A stretch of 64,000 nucleotides of DNA from KBS-96 sp963722585 (GCA_963722585.1 CAVRNU010000017.1:244605-308604), one strand, 5' to 3'. Positions 9,808 to 18,670 are shown, counted from the stretch's first letter. Made by a program: numbers and translations. The notes: generated from the letters alone by a model not told the origin.

Positions 9808-10536
9808 CTAACGGGCGATCTCGACTTCTGGGGAGCGATTGTCGGCCCAAAGCACGCCCGCCACTTTGGCGTTGATCGCGCTCAGGCGTTGGGTTGCCGT
9901 CCGAATCTCGCGGCCCGCCACTGAGCGGGGCCTGACCGCCAAAACGATTCGATCGGTGGCAGAGCAAAGCAAGGGGACGTCGCCTCGTCTCCGAATTGGC
10001 GGCAACGCTACTACTATGTAGCGCAAAGACGCCGGGAGTGCAGCATAAAGGTCGCGGCAGCGCTGCTCGAATTCGCGGTATTCCGATGGCGGAAGCGGCC
10101 GGCCAAAAGGAATCATCCAGAGCCGCGGGCATTGGGTGCGGTGGATGCAGCGATACATGTCCTCAGGCGGCGACAGCAACAGATCTCCCATGCCTGGGGC
10201 AGGCGGGACGCCAAAAGTCTCAGCCAGCGAGGGCCTGCCGCTATATCCTTCTATGAGCAATATGGGCGAGTTCAGGTACGCGGTTGCTCGTGAGCACATT
10301 CGGCCGACCAAACCCGCGATAGACCCGCCGCCGGCTAACGAACAGATGCCGATCGACGTCCGCTTGCCAGTATTCAAAAACAGGAAACGGACTAAATTCG
10401 ACCAATGGTGTTCCTCGATGCTGCGAGGATCGGCAATTGCCTTGAGTTTCGACGGACCAGGGCCACCCTCGCTCATAACCGAAGGACTGCTCGGCCTTTC
10501 GGTTTCGAAACTGCTTTTCCGCATGCCGTTGTTCAC
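9808..10536 (-). CDS. Degenerate CpsD/CapB-like (BY-kinase family) protein lacking the P-loop
   Basis: A 242-residue cytoplasmic protein in the operon position of the tyrosine autokinase that partners a Wzz/GumC co-polymerase. The fold is still readable: a strand at about residue 61, SIGICSLAGGGSIAGLV where VTSxxPGEGKST would be expected, then ILLIEGYSGRPSLAETFGV where the Walker A' ILLIDADLRxP should be, then GMGDLLL. The P-loop lysine and both Walker A' aspartates are gone, and no tyrosine-rich C-terminal tail is visible. It is thus probably a non-catalytic structural or regulatory partner; this is inference. The GTG start at 10536 has AAGGAAGGA eight bases upstream. An ATG four codons later is possible. 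Confidence 0.7.
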   Translation of the reverse strand: MNNGMRKSSFETERPSSPSVMSEGGPGPSKLKAIADPRSIEEHHWSNLVRFLFLNTGKRTSIGICSLAGGGSIAGLVGRMCSRATAYLNSPILLIEGYSGRPSLAETFGVPPAPGMGDLLLSPPEDMYRCIHRTQCPRLWMIPFGRPLPPSEYREFEQRCRDLYAALPASLRYIVVALPPIRRRGDVPLLCSATDRIVLAVRPRSVAGREIRTATQRLSAINAKVAGVLWADNRSPEVEIAR

Positions 10537-10560
10537 TTTCGACGTCCTTCCTTAGCAGAC

Positions 10561-12246
10561 TTAGCTGTTGTTGCCCGATAACAGTTCGGGGCTCGGGACC
10601 GCGTCCGCCGCGTGATTGCTATTCATATCGAGTGCATTTGATTTCCAGTACGCCTCGCCGCCCCGGTCGTCTGCGAGCGCCGCAACCTCGCTGTCATAGC
10701 CAATGGTGGATAAGATTCTGCCCCCGCCAAATACCGCCGCCAGAACGGGCAAGCCTGTGCGCATCGTCAGTTCGGCTGGAGTGCGAATGAGGGGATCGAG
10801 TGAATCGGCTACCGAAGCAGATCCAAACGCGCAGGCCGTAGCTAGAATGAAGCCGAGCAATAGAATGAACCCCGAGTGCTTGTTCATAGGAAGCACGGGA
10901 ACCGCTGCTTCTTCGAGAATCGAAACGTTCAGGAATTTGTGTTGGTCCAAAGCGTCGGCGATACGCGCTTCCTCCGTCTTTTTCTCGTACAAGAGATAGT
11001 TTTGTTCGGTAACGCTCCTGTTCCTCTGCAGGTCGTCGTACTCTGCGGTTAACTGTTCCATTGCCTTCTGTTTTCCGCGGTACTCGTCCAGATCCTGCAT
11101 TATGCTTTGCTTTCGGGCCGCTAATCCGGCGATCAGCGATTCGGTATGAGACAATTCGGCTTCAGCGGACTGGCGCAGCGGGTTGAGCGAATCCGTCCGA
11201 TCGACGACAGCCGGGGCTTCTTCTCGCCGGAGCGCATCCGAGGTGTCGCGAATCTGCTGGTCGAGTTCGGTTACCAGACGATAGCTTGGTTCGAATTTGG
11301 TCAACATCTCTGTACGTCGGTTTTTAAGATCTAAGAGCTGCGCTTTCAACCTCTCCAATAGAGGATCATTCCGCGCGGTGCGGCTTTGCGACTCGATCAT
11401 AGCGGGTAAAGAATCTTTCTCCGCGATAAGCACTTTCGCACGATCTGTAGCCTCCCGTGTTTCGGCATCTATTTGCTGTACGCTCGCTTCCAAATCGCCG
11501 ATCCGTTTGAGATTGATTTCCTTCCGCTGATCCAGAAGAGAAGCCTCATGGTGCTGCTGGAAGTCGGATAGCTTCTGTTGAGCCTTCACCAGGTCTGCCC
11601 GATAGCGGGTCTCCTGGTCATTAAAAAATTGGGAAGTCTCGTGGCTTCGATGAAGGGCGGTATGCTTCTCCAAGTACAAGCTTGTCAGCGCTTGCAGGAT
11701 CTCTGCAGCTCGATTGGGATTTCGGGAGACATATCTAACTGAGATGATGTTGGTTTTTGTTACTGGCGCGATTCGCAGGTTCTCTTCTAAATTCTGAACG
11801 GCCCGGGCAATCAGGAGCCGATCCACCGAGTTTGGGTCATTCGATAAAGGGGCTAGACCGCTGCGCGCGGCCACACCCTCGAGTAGATCCCTGCTCCGCA
11901 GTATCTCGATCTCTGATCGGATGTCCGATTCGCTCACGTCTGCGGGTCCGGCCGCGGAGGTGTCCCGATCGCCGCCGAGCGTTTCTATTCGAGCTCGCTT
12001 TACAAATATCTTGACAATCGCTTCATACGTTCGCGGTGAAAGGAAGATCCAGGTGACGATGCCGCCCACAATCGCCAAAAACACCAATAAAATAATCGCT
12101 TTGCGCCGATTCCACAACTGCACAATGCTGTGCAGTCCCCCGGCCTGCGTATCGTCCAGCCAGCTGTCCTCATCGGACCCGTCGCTAGGATACTGAAATG
12201 TTCCCGACCCTGTCGATACTGTGTTTCGGTAGTAAGTGAGACCCAT
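10561..12246 (-). CDS. Wzz/GumC-type polysaccharide co-polymerase (chain-length determinant)
   Basis: A 561-residue inner-membrane protein. The first membrane helix (IILLVFLAIVGGIVTWIFL) lies about 55 residues in and is followed by the conserved Wzz-domain strand TYEAIVKIFVKR. Long periplasmic coiled coils occupy about residues 180-410. A second membrane helix (SGFILLLGFILATACAFG) is near 465, then a cytoplasmic tail with LDPLIRTPAELTMRTGLPVLAAV, the link region that in fused proteins leads into the kinase. Here the kinase-like part is a separate, degenerate gene just downstream. The family sets chain length and couples polymerisation to export. ATG at 12246 is chosen; an upstream TTG at 12294 would overlap the Wza-like gene by 4 bp. 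Confidence 0.87.
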   Translation of the reverse strand: MGLTYYRNTVSTGSGTFQYPSDGSDEDSWLDDTQAGGLHSIVQLWNRRKAIILLVFLAIVGGIVTWIFLSPRTYEAIVKIFVKRARIETLGGDRDTSAAGPADVSESDIRSEIEILRSRDLLEGVAARSGLAPLSNDPNSVDRLLIARAVQNLEENLRIAPVTKTNIISVRYVSRNPNRAAEILQALTSLYLEKHTALHRSHETSQFFNDQETRYRADLVKAQQKLSDFQQHHEASLLDQRKEINLKRIGDLEASVQQIDAETREATDRAKVLIAEKDSLPAMIESQSRTARNDPLLERLKAQLLDLKNRRTEMLTKFEPSYRLVTELDQQIRDTSDALRREEAPAVVDRTDSLNPLRQSAEAELSHTESLIAGLAARKQSIMQDLDEYRGKQKAMEQLTAEYDDLQRNRSVTEQNYLLYEKKTEEARIADALDQHKFLNVSILEEAAVPVLPMNKHSGFILLLGFILATACAFGSASVADSLDPLIRTPAELTMRTGLPVLAAVFGGGRILSTIGYDSEVAALADDRGGEAYWKSNALDMNSNHAADAVPSPELLSGNNS

Positions 12247-12290
12247 GTGTGCGTTCTTTCGATAACTTGAGAACACGCCCTGGCCTTTTG

Positions 12291-12983
12291 TCAAGGTATG
12301 GTCGGCAGAGGGAAATAGAGCCCCATATGGCTAATTTTCATGAAGCGATCGATTTTTCCAACTGCGGACTCCGAAACATAGATCGAATCCCCGGCGCGAA
12401 GCACGGGATCTTCTCCTAACTTCCCTTTGCCAAGCATGTGTTTCACATTGAATTTCTTGACTTCCACGGTATCTTGCGATACCCGCCGGAATAGGAGAAC
12501 GGCCGAGGTTTTGGCGCCAATGGTGAAGCCTCCAGCTATTGCTACCGCATCCGTCAATGTTAGATCTCCATGCAGGTCGTATTTGCCTGGTCGCGTAATC
12601 TCTCCGCCAATGACAAAAGACGGCTTACTAAAATCCTTCAACACAAGCGCAATGACGGGATCGTGCAGCACTGCGGCATATTCTGTCTCAATCGACTTAG
12701 TTGCCTCCGCCATCGTTAGACCGGCAACCTTAACCTGGTTCGTTCCCCGCAGGGAAATAAATCCATCGGGCTGGACCGTAACGGCCTGGTTGAAATCTGG
12801 AGTAAAGCTGAACAAGATCTCAAGCACATCGCTGGGCTGAATTCGGTATCGGACGTCGCGCGAGCTGAAGGGTACAGTCGCGCCGGATTCAGCAAAACAC
12901 GCAACTGACGTCAAGATCCAAACAAATAGTCGAAGCATATCTTTCCGCGCCGCTAAAGGGGGCGATTGCCAATCGTCGCGCAT
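12291..12983 (-). CDS. Wza-type polysaccharide export protein (Poly_export and SLBB domains)
   Basis: About 230 residues. After a basic leader comes a hydrophobic stretch (LRLFVWILTSVACFAES) that looks like a signal peptide. The polysaccharide-export domain follows with YRIQPSDVLEILFSFTPDFN, VQPDGFISL and the SLBB-like segment VIGGEITRPGKYDL, ending with LRAGDSIYVSES. It is shorter than Escherichia coli Wza and has no evident C-terminal amphipathic helix, like many GumB/EpsA-type proteins. It would form the periplasmic/outer-membrane export channel with the Wzz-like partner encoded immediately downstream. The ATG at 12983 is preferred because AGGA lies seven bases upstream; a GTG at 13049 and an ATG at 12938 (directly at the signal peptide) are alternatives. 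Confidence 0.85.
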   Translation of the reverse strand: MRDDWQSPPLAARKDMLRLFVWILTSVACFAESGATVPFSSRDVRYRIQPSDVLEILFSFTPDFNQAVTVQPDGFISLRGTNQVKVAGLTMAEATKSIETEYAAVLHDPVIALVLKDFSKPSFVIGGEITRPGKYDLHGDLTLTDAVAIAGGFTIGAKTSAVLLFRRVSQDTVEVKKFNVKHMLGKGKLGEDPVLRAGDSIYVSESAVGKIDRFMKISHMGLYFPLPTIP

Positions 12984-13087
12984 AACGCCATCCTGCCTAA
13001 TGATCCTTCCCGTAGCACACGCCTGCTTTGTCGGGGCACACCTCGACACACTTGAATCCGGGCGTTCTGGACTGAAATGCCGGAAGC

Positions 13088-13693
13088 TCAGATACAGCTC
13101 AAGGAATTCAGGTCAACTTCCGCGGCTACCGACCTCTGAAGCAATGTTATCGAGACTACGACGCGCCAATTCCCCTTAATGGATACTACGATGCCTTCAA
13201 TACCAGCCAACGGCCCATTTTCAATGCGTACGCGCTGTCCTGTGCGCGTATAGGGCCACAGGCAGATTGGAACTGCACACTCCACCATTTTGCGTATGGC
13301 CGCGATTTCTTCTTCTTCAACCGGAAAGGGTTGTTTTCCAGCTCCGACAAAGCTCACAATGCCAGGGATCTTGAGTACTCCAGGCCGCTCATGCGCCGCT
13401 GGCTTACAAAATAGATATCCGGGAAATAAAGGCTCGTGTACTTGAGTATGACTATTCTGTCCGAACCCCTTACGGACATATGTCGGCAGAAACTCTTCAA
13501 TACCCTTCGAACGGATGCTCAGCGAAACATACCGTTCGAAGTGCGACTTCACCAGCACGGCTAGCCAGTCGCGAGTCTTCTCACGAGCTTTGTCAATTAG
13601 CTCAGGGCGGTCAGGAATCTGACTTTCTTCTACTGCGATCGAGCAATCCTGGCCGCGTGAACCAAGCCTAACCTCACGCTCAACAAGGGGCAT
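13088..13693 (-). CDS. NusG-paralogue transcription antiterminator (UpxY/LoaP/RfaH type)
   Basis: A 201-residue protein and the first gene of the polysaccharide operon. The NGN domain (about residues 40-140) has WLAVLVKSHFERYVSLSI, EEFLPTYVRKG and PLFPGYLFCKP, the NusG-type RNA-polymerase-clamp contact region. A C-terminal KOW motif follows as GQRVRIENGPLAGIEGIVV. Specialised NusG paralogues at the head of long capsule operons let polymerase read through to the distal genes, which is the likely job here. The N-terminal 40 residues are extra compared with core NusG and are exactly the part duplicated upstream. No good Shine-Dalgarno sequence precedes the ATG at 13693. Confidence 0.85.
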   Translation of the reverse strand: MPLVEREVRLGSRGQDCSIAVEESQIPDRPELIDKAREKTRDWLAVLVKSHFERYVSLSIRSKGIEEFLPTYVRKGFGQNSHTQVHEPLFPGYLFCKPAAHERPGVLKIPGIVSFVGAGKQPFPVEEEEIAAIRKMVECAVPICLWPYTRTGQRVRIENGPLAGIEGIVVSIKGNWRVVVSITLLQRSVAAEVDLNSLSCI

Positions 13694-14018
13694 GCAAACC
13701 GCACGAAGAAGAGAGAAGTCAAAAGGACATGCTCCCGCTTCTTCGGACCCTCCGAATAACTTTCACTCTACGACCCTAATAATGAAAGCTTTACGATTGT
13801 GTTACGAAATCGCGAGTTCTCTCATGGCCTTTGTCAATTGGCTCACGGCGGTCAGGAGTCTGACTTTCTTCTACCGCGATCGAGCAATTCTTGCTGCTTG
13901 AACCAGGCCCAACCTCATGCTCAACGGGGGGGCATGCATGCTCCCGCTCCTTCGGACCCTCCGAATAACTTTCACTCTACGGCCCTAACAATGAAAGCGT
14001 TACGATTGTGTTGCGAAA
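13570..14018 (+). repeat. Tandem duplication of the antiterminator leader and first 40 codons
   Basis: Two head-to-tail copies. Copy A (13570-13809) contains the first about 41 codons of the NusG-like gene plus the leader up to TTACGATTGTGTTACGAAA. Copy B (13810-14018) repeats the same order, with landmarks such as TCGCGAG, GACTTTCTTCTAC, GATCGAGCAAT, CGGACCCTCCGAATAACTTT and ACGATTGTGTT. Copy B lacks 32 bases that in copy A lie between two CATGC motifs flanking the start codon, which fits deletion between short direct repeats. The coding part of copy B is interrupted early (ATG CCC CCC CGT TGA), so it is a non-coding relic in the untranslated leader. Only substitutions consistent with drift separate the copies otherwise. 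Confidence 0.85.
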
Positions 14019-14033
14019 CGAAGGGCTAGTCAA
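14005..14033 (-). promoter_or_regulatory. Candidate sigma70 promoter of the polysaccharide operon
   Basis: On the minus strand, TTGACT (14033-14028) and CACAAT (14010-14005) are separated by exactly 17 bases. It sits just outside the duplicated leader block and would give a transcript with about 310 nt of untranslated leader before the antiterminator gene. In copy A of the duplication the CACAAT element is kept but no matching -35 precedes it. Confidence 0.5.
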
Positions 14034-14481
14034 GGGTTAGATTTAATTCACCTAGTACTGCTACGACTACATCCTGCAGGCGAATCAGATTGAAACTCTC
14101 AGCAATGTGGCTGTCGAAAGAACAAATGCCATTTCTCTGGTCGCAAGCTTAGTGGCATGCTTCACGTGTTCGCACTTTAGAATCTGACGAAAGAAAGCTC
14201 GCTGCCGGCTCTCCTCTCTTTTTGGTTCTGCGCCGTCCGTCATCCTTGTGTGCCAGTTCTGTAAGACTCCGTCTGCTCTCGGCCACCGCTCCCAGCAGAG
14301 AATGCTCTTTGCCCACCAAAGAAAATGTCGACAAAACATTTCAGGTGCGTGCTCGATAAATTGTCAATAGCAGGGTGCTAATTCCAGCGAACTTCTAAAT
14401 TAACACAACAGCTTAAACTGTCGTGAAATAAAAATCATTAGAAAGCTGGAGAAATAATCCTCCAGCAGCGCACGAATTAGG
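14034..14481. other. Divergent intergenic region with a small hairpin before the DUF4091 gene
   Basis: No convincing gene. Two overlapping short frames on the minus strand (14085-14339) have no recognisable domain and poor composition. Fifteen bases before the plus-strand ATG, GCTGGAG (14445-14451) and CTCCAGC (14460-14466) form a 7-bp perfect stem with an 8-base AT-rich loop. It lacks a following T-run, so it is not a terminator; it could be an operator or a 5'-leader hairpin. The upstream stretch is AT-rich and likely holds the plus-strand promoter. Confidence 0.4.
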
Positions 14482-16074
14482 ATGACTCACAGAAAAAGAG
14501 CTAGGAATGTAGCCAAAATAACTCTATTGGCGCTGTTGGCCGGAACATCGCCACTCTTGTTTGCACAGAAGGTTTGGGTCGTCCCTAGTCTGCAACGAGT
14601 AGGGCAAACCGATTCGCCTGGAAGCGAAGGCCAGGCAGAATTGTGGGCGGCACGAGGGGAATACGAGTCGTTTCAAATTGTTACGCAAGCTCCGAGTAGC
14701 GGTCTTACGATTTCCGATGTCGCAGTTTCGGATTTGACAGGGCCAGGGGGCCAGGTTATTTCGAAAAGCAATCTGACTCTATACCGCGAATACTACGTTT
14801 ACATCGGTCCGAAAAGCATCAGTCCGAACTGGGAAGGCTCGAATCAACCTCTGGGTCCCGGCTGGTACCCGGATGGCTTGATCCCGTTTGTAAATCCCGC
14901 GACGGGCGATCCGATATCAGGAGCCACGCTCACGGCGCTGCCCTACAACCTTTCAGCGGGCATGAACCAACCCATTTGGGTAGATGTGTTTGTGCCTCGA
15001 ACGGCCGCGCCAGGTATATATACCGGAACATACACGGTAACGACCAATCAGGGCAGTGTTAGCGGGCAGATTGCGTTAAATGTCTGGAATTTCACCCTGC
15101 CGGTACAGCCGTCGCTCACATCTAGTTTTGAAATCTGGAATTCCTTCAACATGGCGACCTACGAGACGATGCTAGCGAATCGCCTCATGCCCGATTATGG
15201 CAGCCCGTATCCGAGCAAGCAGCAGCAAACGACTTTAATGAATAGCTACGGGTTGAGCGCGGCCGACCTCGGCTTCTACAGTGGAGCAAGCTACGGCGAT
15301 TGTCAAATGTCGGCAGCGCCTTCGGTTGCAAGCATTAAGGCCGCCGCCGCGGCACAGCAAACAGGACTCCTTTTATACGACTTCAGTGCCGATGAGATCG
15401 ACGGCTGTACAAATCTTTTTCCAGACGTCAAAGAGTGGGCGCGGAATCTCCACGCTGCCGGTATCGACAATCTCATAACCATGGGTCCCACGCCGGACCT
15501 GTTTGACGACGGGAGCGGAACGGGCCGCTCGGCAGTTGATATCTGGGTCGTTCTGCCGGATACGTATAATACGGATCTCAGCAACGTACAGCTTGCTCTT
15601 CAGAAAGGTAATCAAGTTTGGTCCTACAACACCGAGGTGCAGGACGCCTATTCCCCGAAATGGGAGATCGACTTTGCCCCAATCAACTTCAGAATCCAGC
15701 CGGGGTTCATTAGTCAGAGCCTCAATCTGACTGGCCTGCTCTACTGGGAAGTGGATCGTTGGTCCTCGAATCCGTGGAACAATGTCACTTTGCACGATGG
15801 CGGGAGCACTTTCCCCGGTGACGGCGAATTGGTCTATCCAGGTTCTACCGTCGGTATCACGGGCGTGGCTCCCTCTATGCGGCTCAAGTGGCTGAGGGAC
15901 GGCGTAGACGATTACGATTACATTCAACTGCTGAAGCAGGCGGGATACGGCACTTGGGCGCTGCAGATCGCCGGGAGCGTCGCTCCCGATTGGACCAACT
16001 GGACTCGCGATATCAATGCACTTGAGGCGGCGCGGATCGAGCTTGGGCAAATGCTTAGCAGCCTTTCCAAATGA
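14482..16074 (+). CDS. Secreted DUF4091-domain protein (glycoside-hydrolase-like)
   Basis: A 530-residue exported protein. A basic N-terminus and hydrophobic core (ITLLALLAGTSPLLFAQ) form a signal peptide of about 28 residues. A beta-sandwich-like N-terminal half contains YESFQIVTQAPSSGLTI, PIWVDVFVPRTAAPGIYTG and the strand VSGQIALNVWNFTLP, which links such domains to a barrel. The C-terminal half has GLLYWEVDRW and RLKWLRDGVDDYDYIQLL, the DUF4091 signature, which in GH123-like proteins closes a TIM-barrel domain. Catalytic assignment is not possible from sequence alone. Its divergent position next to the polysaccharide operon suggests a role in trimming or degrading surface glycan, which is inference. 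Confidence 0.75.
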   Translation: MTHRKRARNVAKITLLALLAGTSPLLFAQKVWVVPSLQRVGQTDSPGSEGQAELWAARGEYESFQIVTQAPSSGLTISDVAVSDLTGPGGQVISKSNLTLYREYYVYIGPKSISPNWEGSNQPLGPGWYPDGLIPFVNPATGDPISGATLTALPYNLSAGMNQPIWVDVFVPRTAAPGIYTGTYTVTTNQGSVSGQIALNVWNFTLPVQPSLTSSFEIWNSFNMATYETMLANRLMPDYGSPYPSKQQQTTLMNSYGLSAADLGFYSGASYGDCQMSAAPSVASIKAAAAAQQTGLLLYDFSADEIDGCTNLFPDVKEWARNLHAAGIDNLITMGPTPDLFDDGSGTGRSAVDIWVVLPDTYNTDLSNVQLALQKGNQVWSYNTEVQDAYSPKWEIDFAPINFRIQPGFISQSLNLTGLLYWEVDRWSSNPWNNVTLHDGGSTFPGDGELVYPGSTVGITGVAPSMRLKWLRDGVDDYDYIQLLKQAGYGTWALQIAGSVAPDWTNWTRDINALEAARIELGQMLSSLSK

Positions 16075-16385
16075 CGGACAGGCGAGTTCCCCAAACCTCA
16101 CCAGCGCTCGCACACTAGCCTCGGGCTACGTAGCTTTCCTTCGGGCGGCTGCTCGGCACGCAACTGTCGGCAGTCGTCCGTAAGAATTCAATAAGGCAGT
16201 GGAATCGGTCGGATAGCCTTGAGACGATTTCGAGGTGCTACGCGGTTCTGGCAGCGTCTAAGCTGGTTTTTGTGTTGGAGATCCTCTGTTCTGACGGTGT
16301 CAGCTTCTGCGCTGCTCTGTTCCGAGCGTTGGCCGCCTGAAAATCCTCTTGCTGCGAAAGCAGCTGGCCTCATTTCAAGAACATG
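16075..16385. other. Intergenic region, nothing recognised
   Basis: About 310 bases between the DUF4091 gene and transposase debris. I see no gene, hairpin with T-run or repeat in it; the short open frames show no domain similarity. Confidence 0.5.
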
Positions 16386-16738
16386 AGACGAAAGCCAGAC
16401 CGATGACAGCTGGTGACCGCTTTGTGTTCGCCAAGCTCGCTCGCCTCTTTGACTGACGGAGCACGTTAGTGATCGTCAAGCCTGCTACGGGCTGCAGAAA
16501 ATCCGACCTGGGCTTAAGAGCGGATTGCAGATGAAATCCTGCTGAAACTCAGGATTCGCTGTCCAGTCCACTGTCGGCAAGTACGTTAAACAATGGCCTT
16601 GCCCTCGTGAACCCAAGGATCAGCGATGGTCAACCTTTCTCAGCATTCATGCCCGCGGCATAGTAGCCTGCGACTTCTTTGTTTCCGTAACCTCACGCTT
16701 CCGCATCTCTATGTGTTTGTGGCAGTGGAGATCGGGTA
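16386..16738 (+). pseudogene. Remnant of an integrase-core (rve-type) transposase
   Basis: On the plus strand, broken over several frames, lie pieces typical of DDE integrases of IS481/IS3-like elements common in Acidobacteria: VIVKPAT near 16470, EILLKLRIRC near 16536, then a long stretch reading QWPCPREPKDQRW and HARGIVACDFFV around 16595-16675, and YVFVAVEIG ending at about 16738. Stops and frame changes separate them, and the first and last thirds of the protein are absent. At about 16738 the similarity stops abruptly and ISKra4 sequence begins on the other strand. Confidence 0.55.
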
Positions 16739-17473
16739 TCATGTGTTGCCGGAATCGTCGTACCCGTTCCGCATCAGCGGTAGACAAAGAGTCCAGCGAA
16801 CGTTTGGTAGTGCTATAGATCTCTCCCATACGGTCTAACGCAGCGTGCCATTGGCCGTTCCACATCCGATGTCGGATGCGAGGCAGCTTTTCCCTGAGCA
16901 GTTCGTTCAAAACTGAATCAGAGCCGCCGGCTGCGATTGCGATCCGAGAGGACATTTGCTCGATAGGTCGCAGACGCATGCTGATATGAAACCAGTCAAG
17001 AACCCCACGAGTCTTTTCCTCTGCCGCTGCGCTTACGAGATTGGTCAAACCGTCTGCTCCGTCAGCCCTCACTTGCGACTCCTGGGTCCAACCGTTGGCT
17101 TCGAGCGGAGCCCTCATGAACACCTCGGCATTTTTTATCCGCCTCGACACGTGCAGCGGAGATAGCGGCGGCAAGACACTCGAACTGCGCCAAAAACCGT
17201 TCGCACACACCGGGTTCGTAGATCCTTGATGCGCTGATTTCGCCGACACAGCCCGCATTTCCTGTGAGCGGCCCCCAAGGTCTCGACCTGCATTTGGATA
17301 ATGCGAGCCTGCACCTGACGGAGCACAGTTTTGCCTTCCTCCAGGCTCAGGCCGATTTCTTCAGGCCCGATTCCTGTTGCAGTCCGCTCGACTTGGCAAC
17401 TAACTCCCGCTCCAAGATCGGCCTGCGAGACGCGTCTCCACCCAAATTCGGAACTCCATTGGAAACCTCCCAC
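16735..17473 (-). pseudogene. Remnant of an ISKra4-family transposase
   Basis: The N-terminal part (from about 17473) reads LSLEEGKTVLRQVQARI, HRKCGLCRRNQRIKDL and FGAVRVSCRRYLRC, the zinc-binding N-terminus of ISKra4 transposases. After a frame change at a run of A near 17136 the second part reads EKTRGVLDWFHISMRLRPIEQM and RMWNGQWHAALDRMGEIY, the C-terminal catalytic region. The 150-200 residues that normally lie between are missing, so this is an internal-deletion derivative as well as frameshifted. Its 3' end meets the integrase remnant near 16735. Confidence 0.65.
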
Positions 17474-17783
17474 TCGAACCAGGTGCGCGGGTGAACACAG
17501 TACCTGAGAGCCCTACCGATAGTGTGATCTCCCCCAGCTTTGATATAGTCCCTGACAAATCCAGCTGATTATCCCCGGATTCTCTTTCGAGCTTCTACAG
17601 TGACACGCCTGGGGCGTCAACAATCCGATCAACTTCCGGGCACCTGCGTATCTGTGCTTGGCGACAGCTCGGCGGAAGGTGCCTTCCGGATTCCAAGCGA
17701 ATGCCTTCTTTATTCGTCGCCACGACGCACCAGATCTTCCATCGCAGCCTGCGAGTCTCCCACCATCGCCTGTCCCGCGTTCT

Positions 17784-18122
17784 TCAATAACCGGTATGCC
17801 GATTTCGCGCTCGTGCCACTGCCGCGTCCATTACTTCGGGACTCGGTTCCGGAAGACATGTCAGGAGCACCTTTGCCAAGCTATCAACAAAAGCGAACAA
17901 AGCCTGCTGAGCACGGCCGCTTCGAAACACTTCGCGCCTAAGTTGCTCGATCGTCGCGGCAATTCTCTCCTCCGCCCCAATGATGTGCTCACTCCGCCCG
18001 GTTAACTCGTGCTCGACCGCATATCTAATGAATGCGGTAGGCGAGGAAAACCCTCGTTTGGTCGCCATTTCGTCGATTTCTCTGATCATTTTCTCGCTGA
18101 ATCGGATGGCGCGTTGCGGCAT
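17784..18122 (-). CDS. Ribbon-helix-helix (CopG-like) DNA-binding protein, probably frameshifted at its C-terminus
   Basis: A 112-residue protein whose first 45 residues (RAIRFSEKMIREIDEMA, then a turn and FIRYAVEHELTG) have the beta-strand plus two helices of an RHH/MetJ-Arc dimer. The rest is helical with a long amphipathic segment. At the end, ARARNRHTGY-stop appears to be a frame break. Shifting by one base after ACC continues as LLKNAGQAMVGDSQAAMEDL and stops at 17710, giving a more natural helical C-terminus. RHH proteins of this size act as autorepressors in toxin-antitoxin, plasmid or integrative elements. No partner gene is recognised next to it. Confidence 0.55.
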   Translation of the reverse strand: MPQRAIRFSEKMIREIDEMATKRGFSSPTAFIRYAVEHELTGRSEHIIGAEERIAATIEQLRREVFRSGRAQQALFAFVDSLAKVLLTCLPEPSPEVMDAAVARARNRHTGY

Positions 18123-18343
18123 TAGGTGTAAAGTCTCCCTGAATCATAAGGGCCGCACAAAGCGCATTTCCGAACACTTCAACGGGGCATCCCGATTGGG
18201 ATGCGAACCACTGCAGATGCAGGCCAAGACAACGTACTGATCCTAAACAGGAACTAGTCAAAATCGGCGACCAACGCATCCCATTCCTTTATGTTCCACT
18301 ACCGGGCATTTCCGTCACCATCGTCTCTCTGATCCCGCCCTAT

Positions 18344-18456
18344 GGGTGCAAAGTGGGTACAAATTGGATGGAGCTGAGGAAGGTTTAGCCAAACGGTTGC
18401 AAAAGGGGTGCAAACTGGGTACAAACCGGTAGCAAACAAGGAGCAAAAAGGGCGCA
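18344..18456 (+). repeat. Degenerate iteron-like cluster of GGnnGCAAA/GGGTACAAA units
   Basis: About eight copies of a 9-11 bp motif in direct orientation: GGGTGCAAA, GGGTACAAA, then after a 30-base gap GGTTGCAAA, GGGTGCAAA, GGGTACAAA, GGTAGCAAA, GGAGCAAAA. The pair GGGTGCAAA-n2-GGGTACAAA occurs twice. It lies in a 548-base stretch (18123-18670) with no other gene, upstream of the excisionase-like gene and close to the integrase. Such arrays can be protein-binding sites (iterons, integrase/excisionase arms); function is not shown. The rest of that stretch holds nothing I recognise. Confidence 0.5.
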
Positions 18457-18670
18457 GTGCCTTGTGTTCGGAATACCGTGCCCCCACGCCCTTTATCCTA
18501 GGAGCCAATTACTCACGTGAAACCACCCGATACCGCTCGCCGCCCTATCGGCGGTGGAAAAAGCCTCCTGGCTGCACTTCATGAGACGAGTAACCATTGC
18601 CAGACAGTAGAAATGGCTGCGCTGAATATCGAGCGGTTAAGGAAGGGAAGATCTCGGTTGGATAAGTAGC

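Noticed and set aside
14085..14339. Small minus-strand genes in the divergent region.
   Set aside because: Two overlapping frames compete, neither has a ribosome-binding site or domain.
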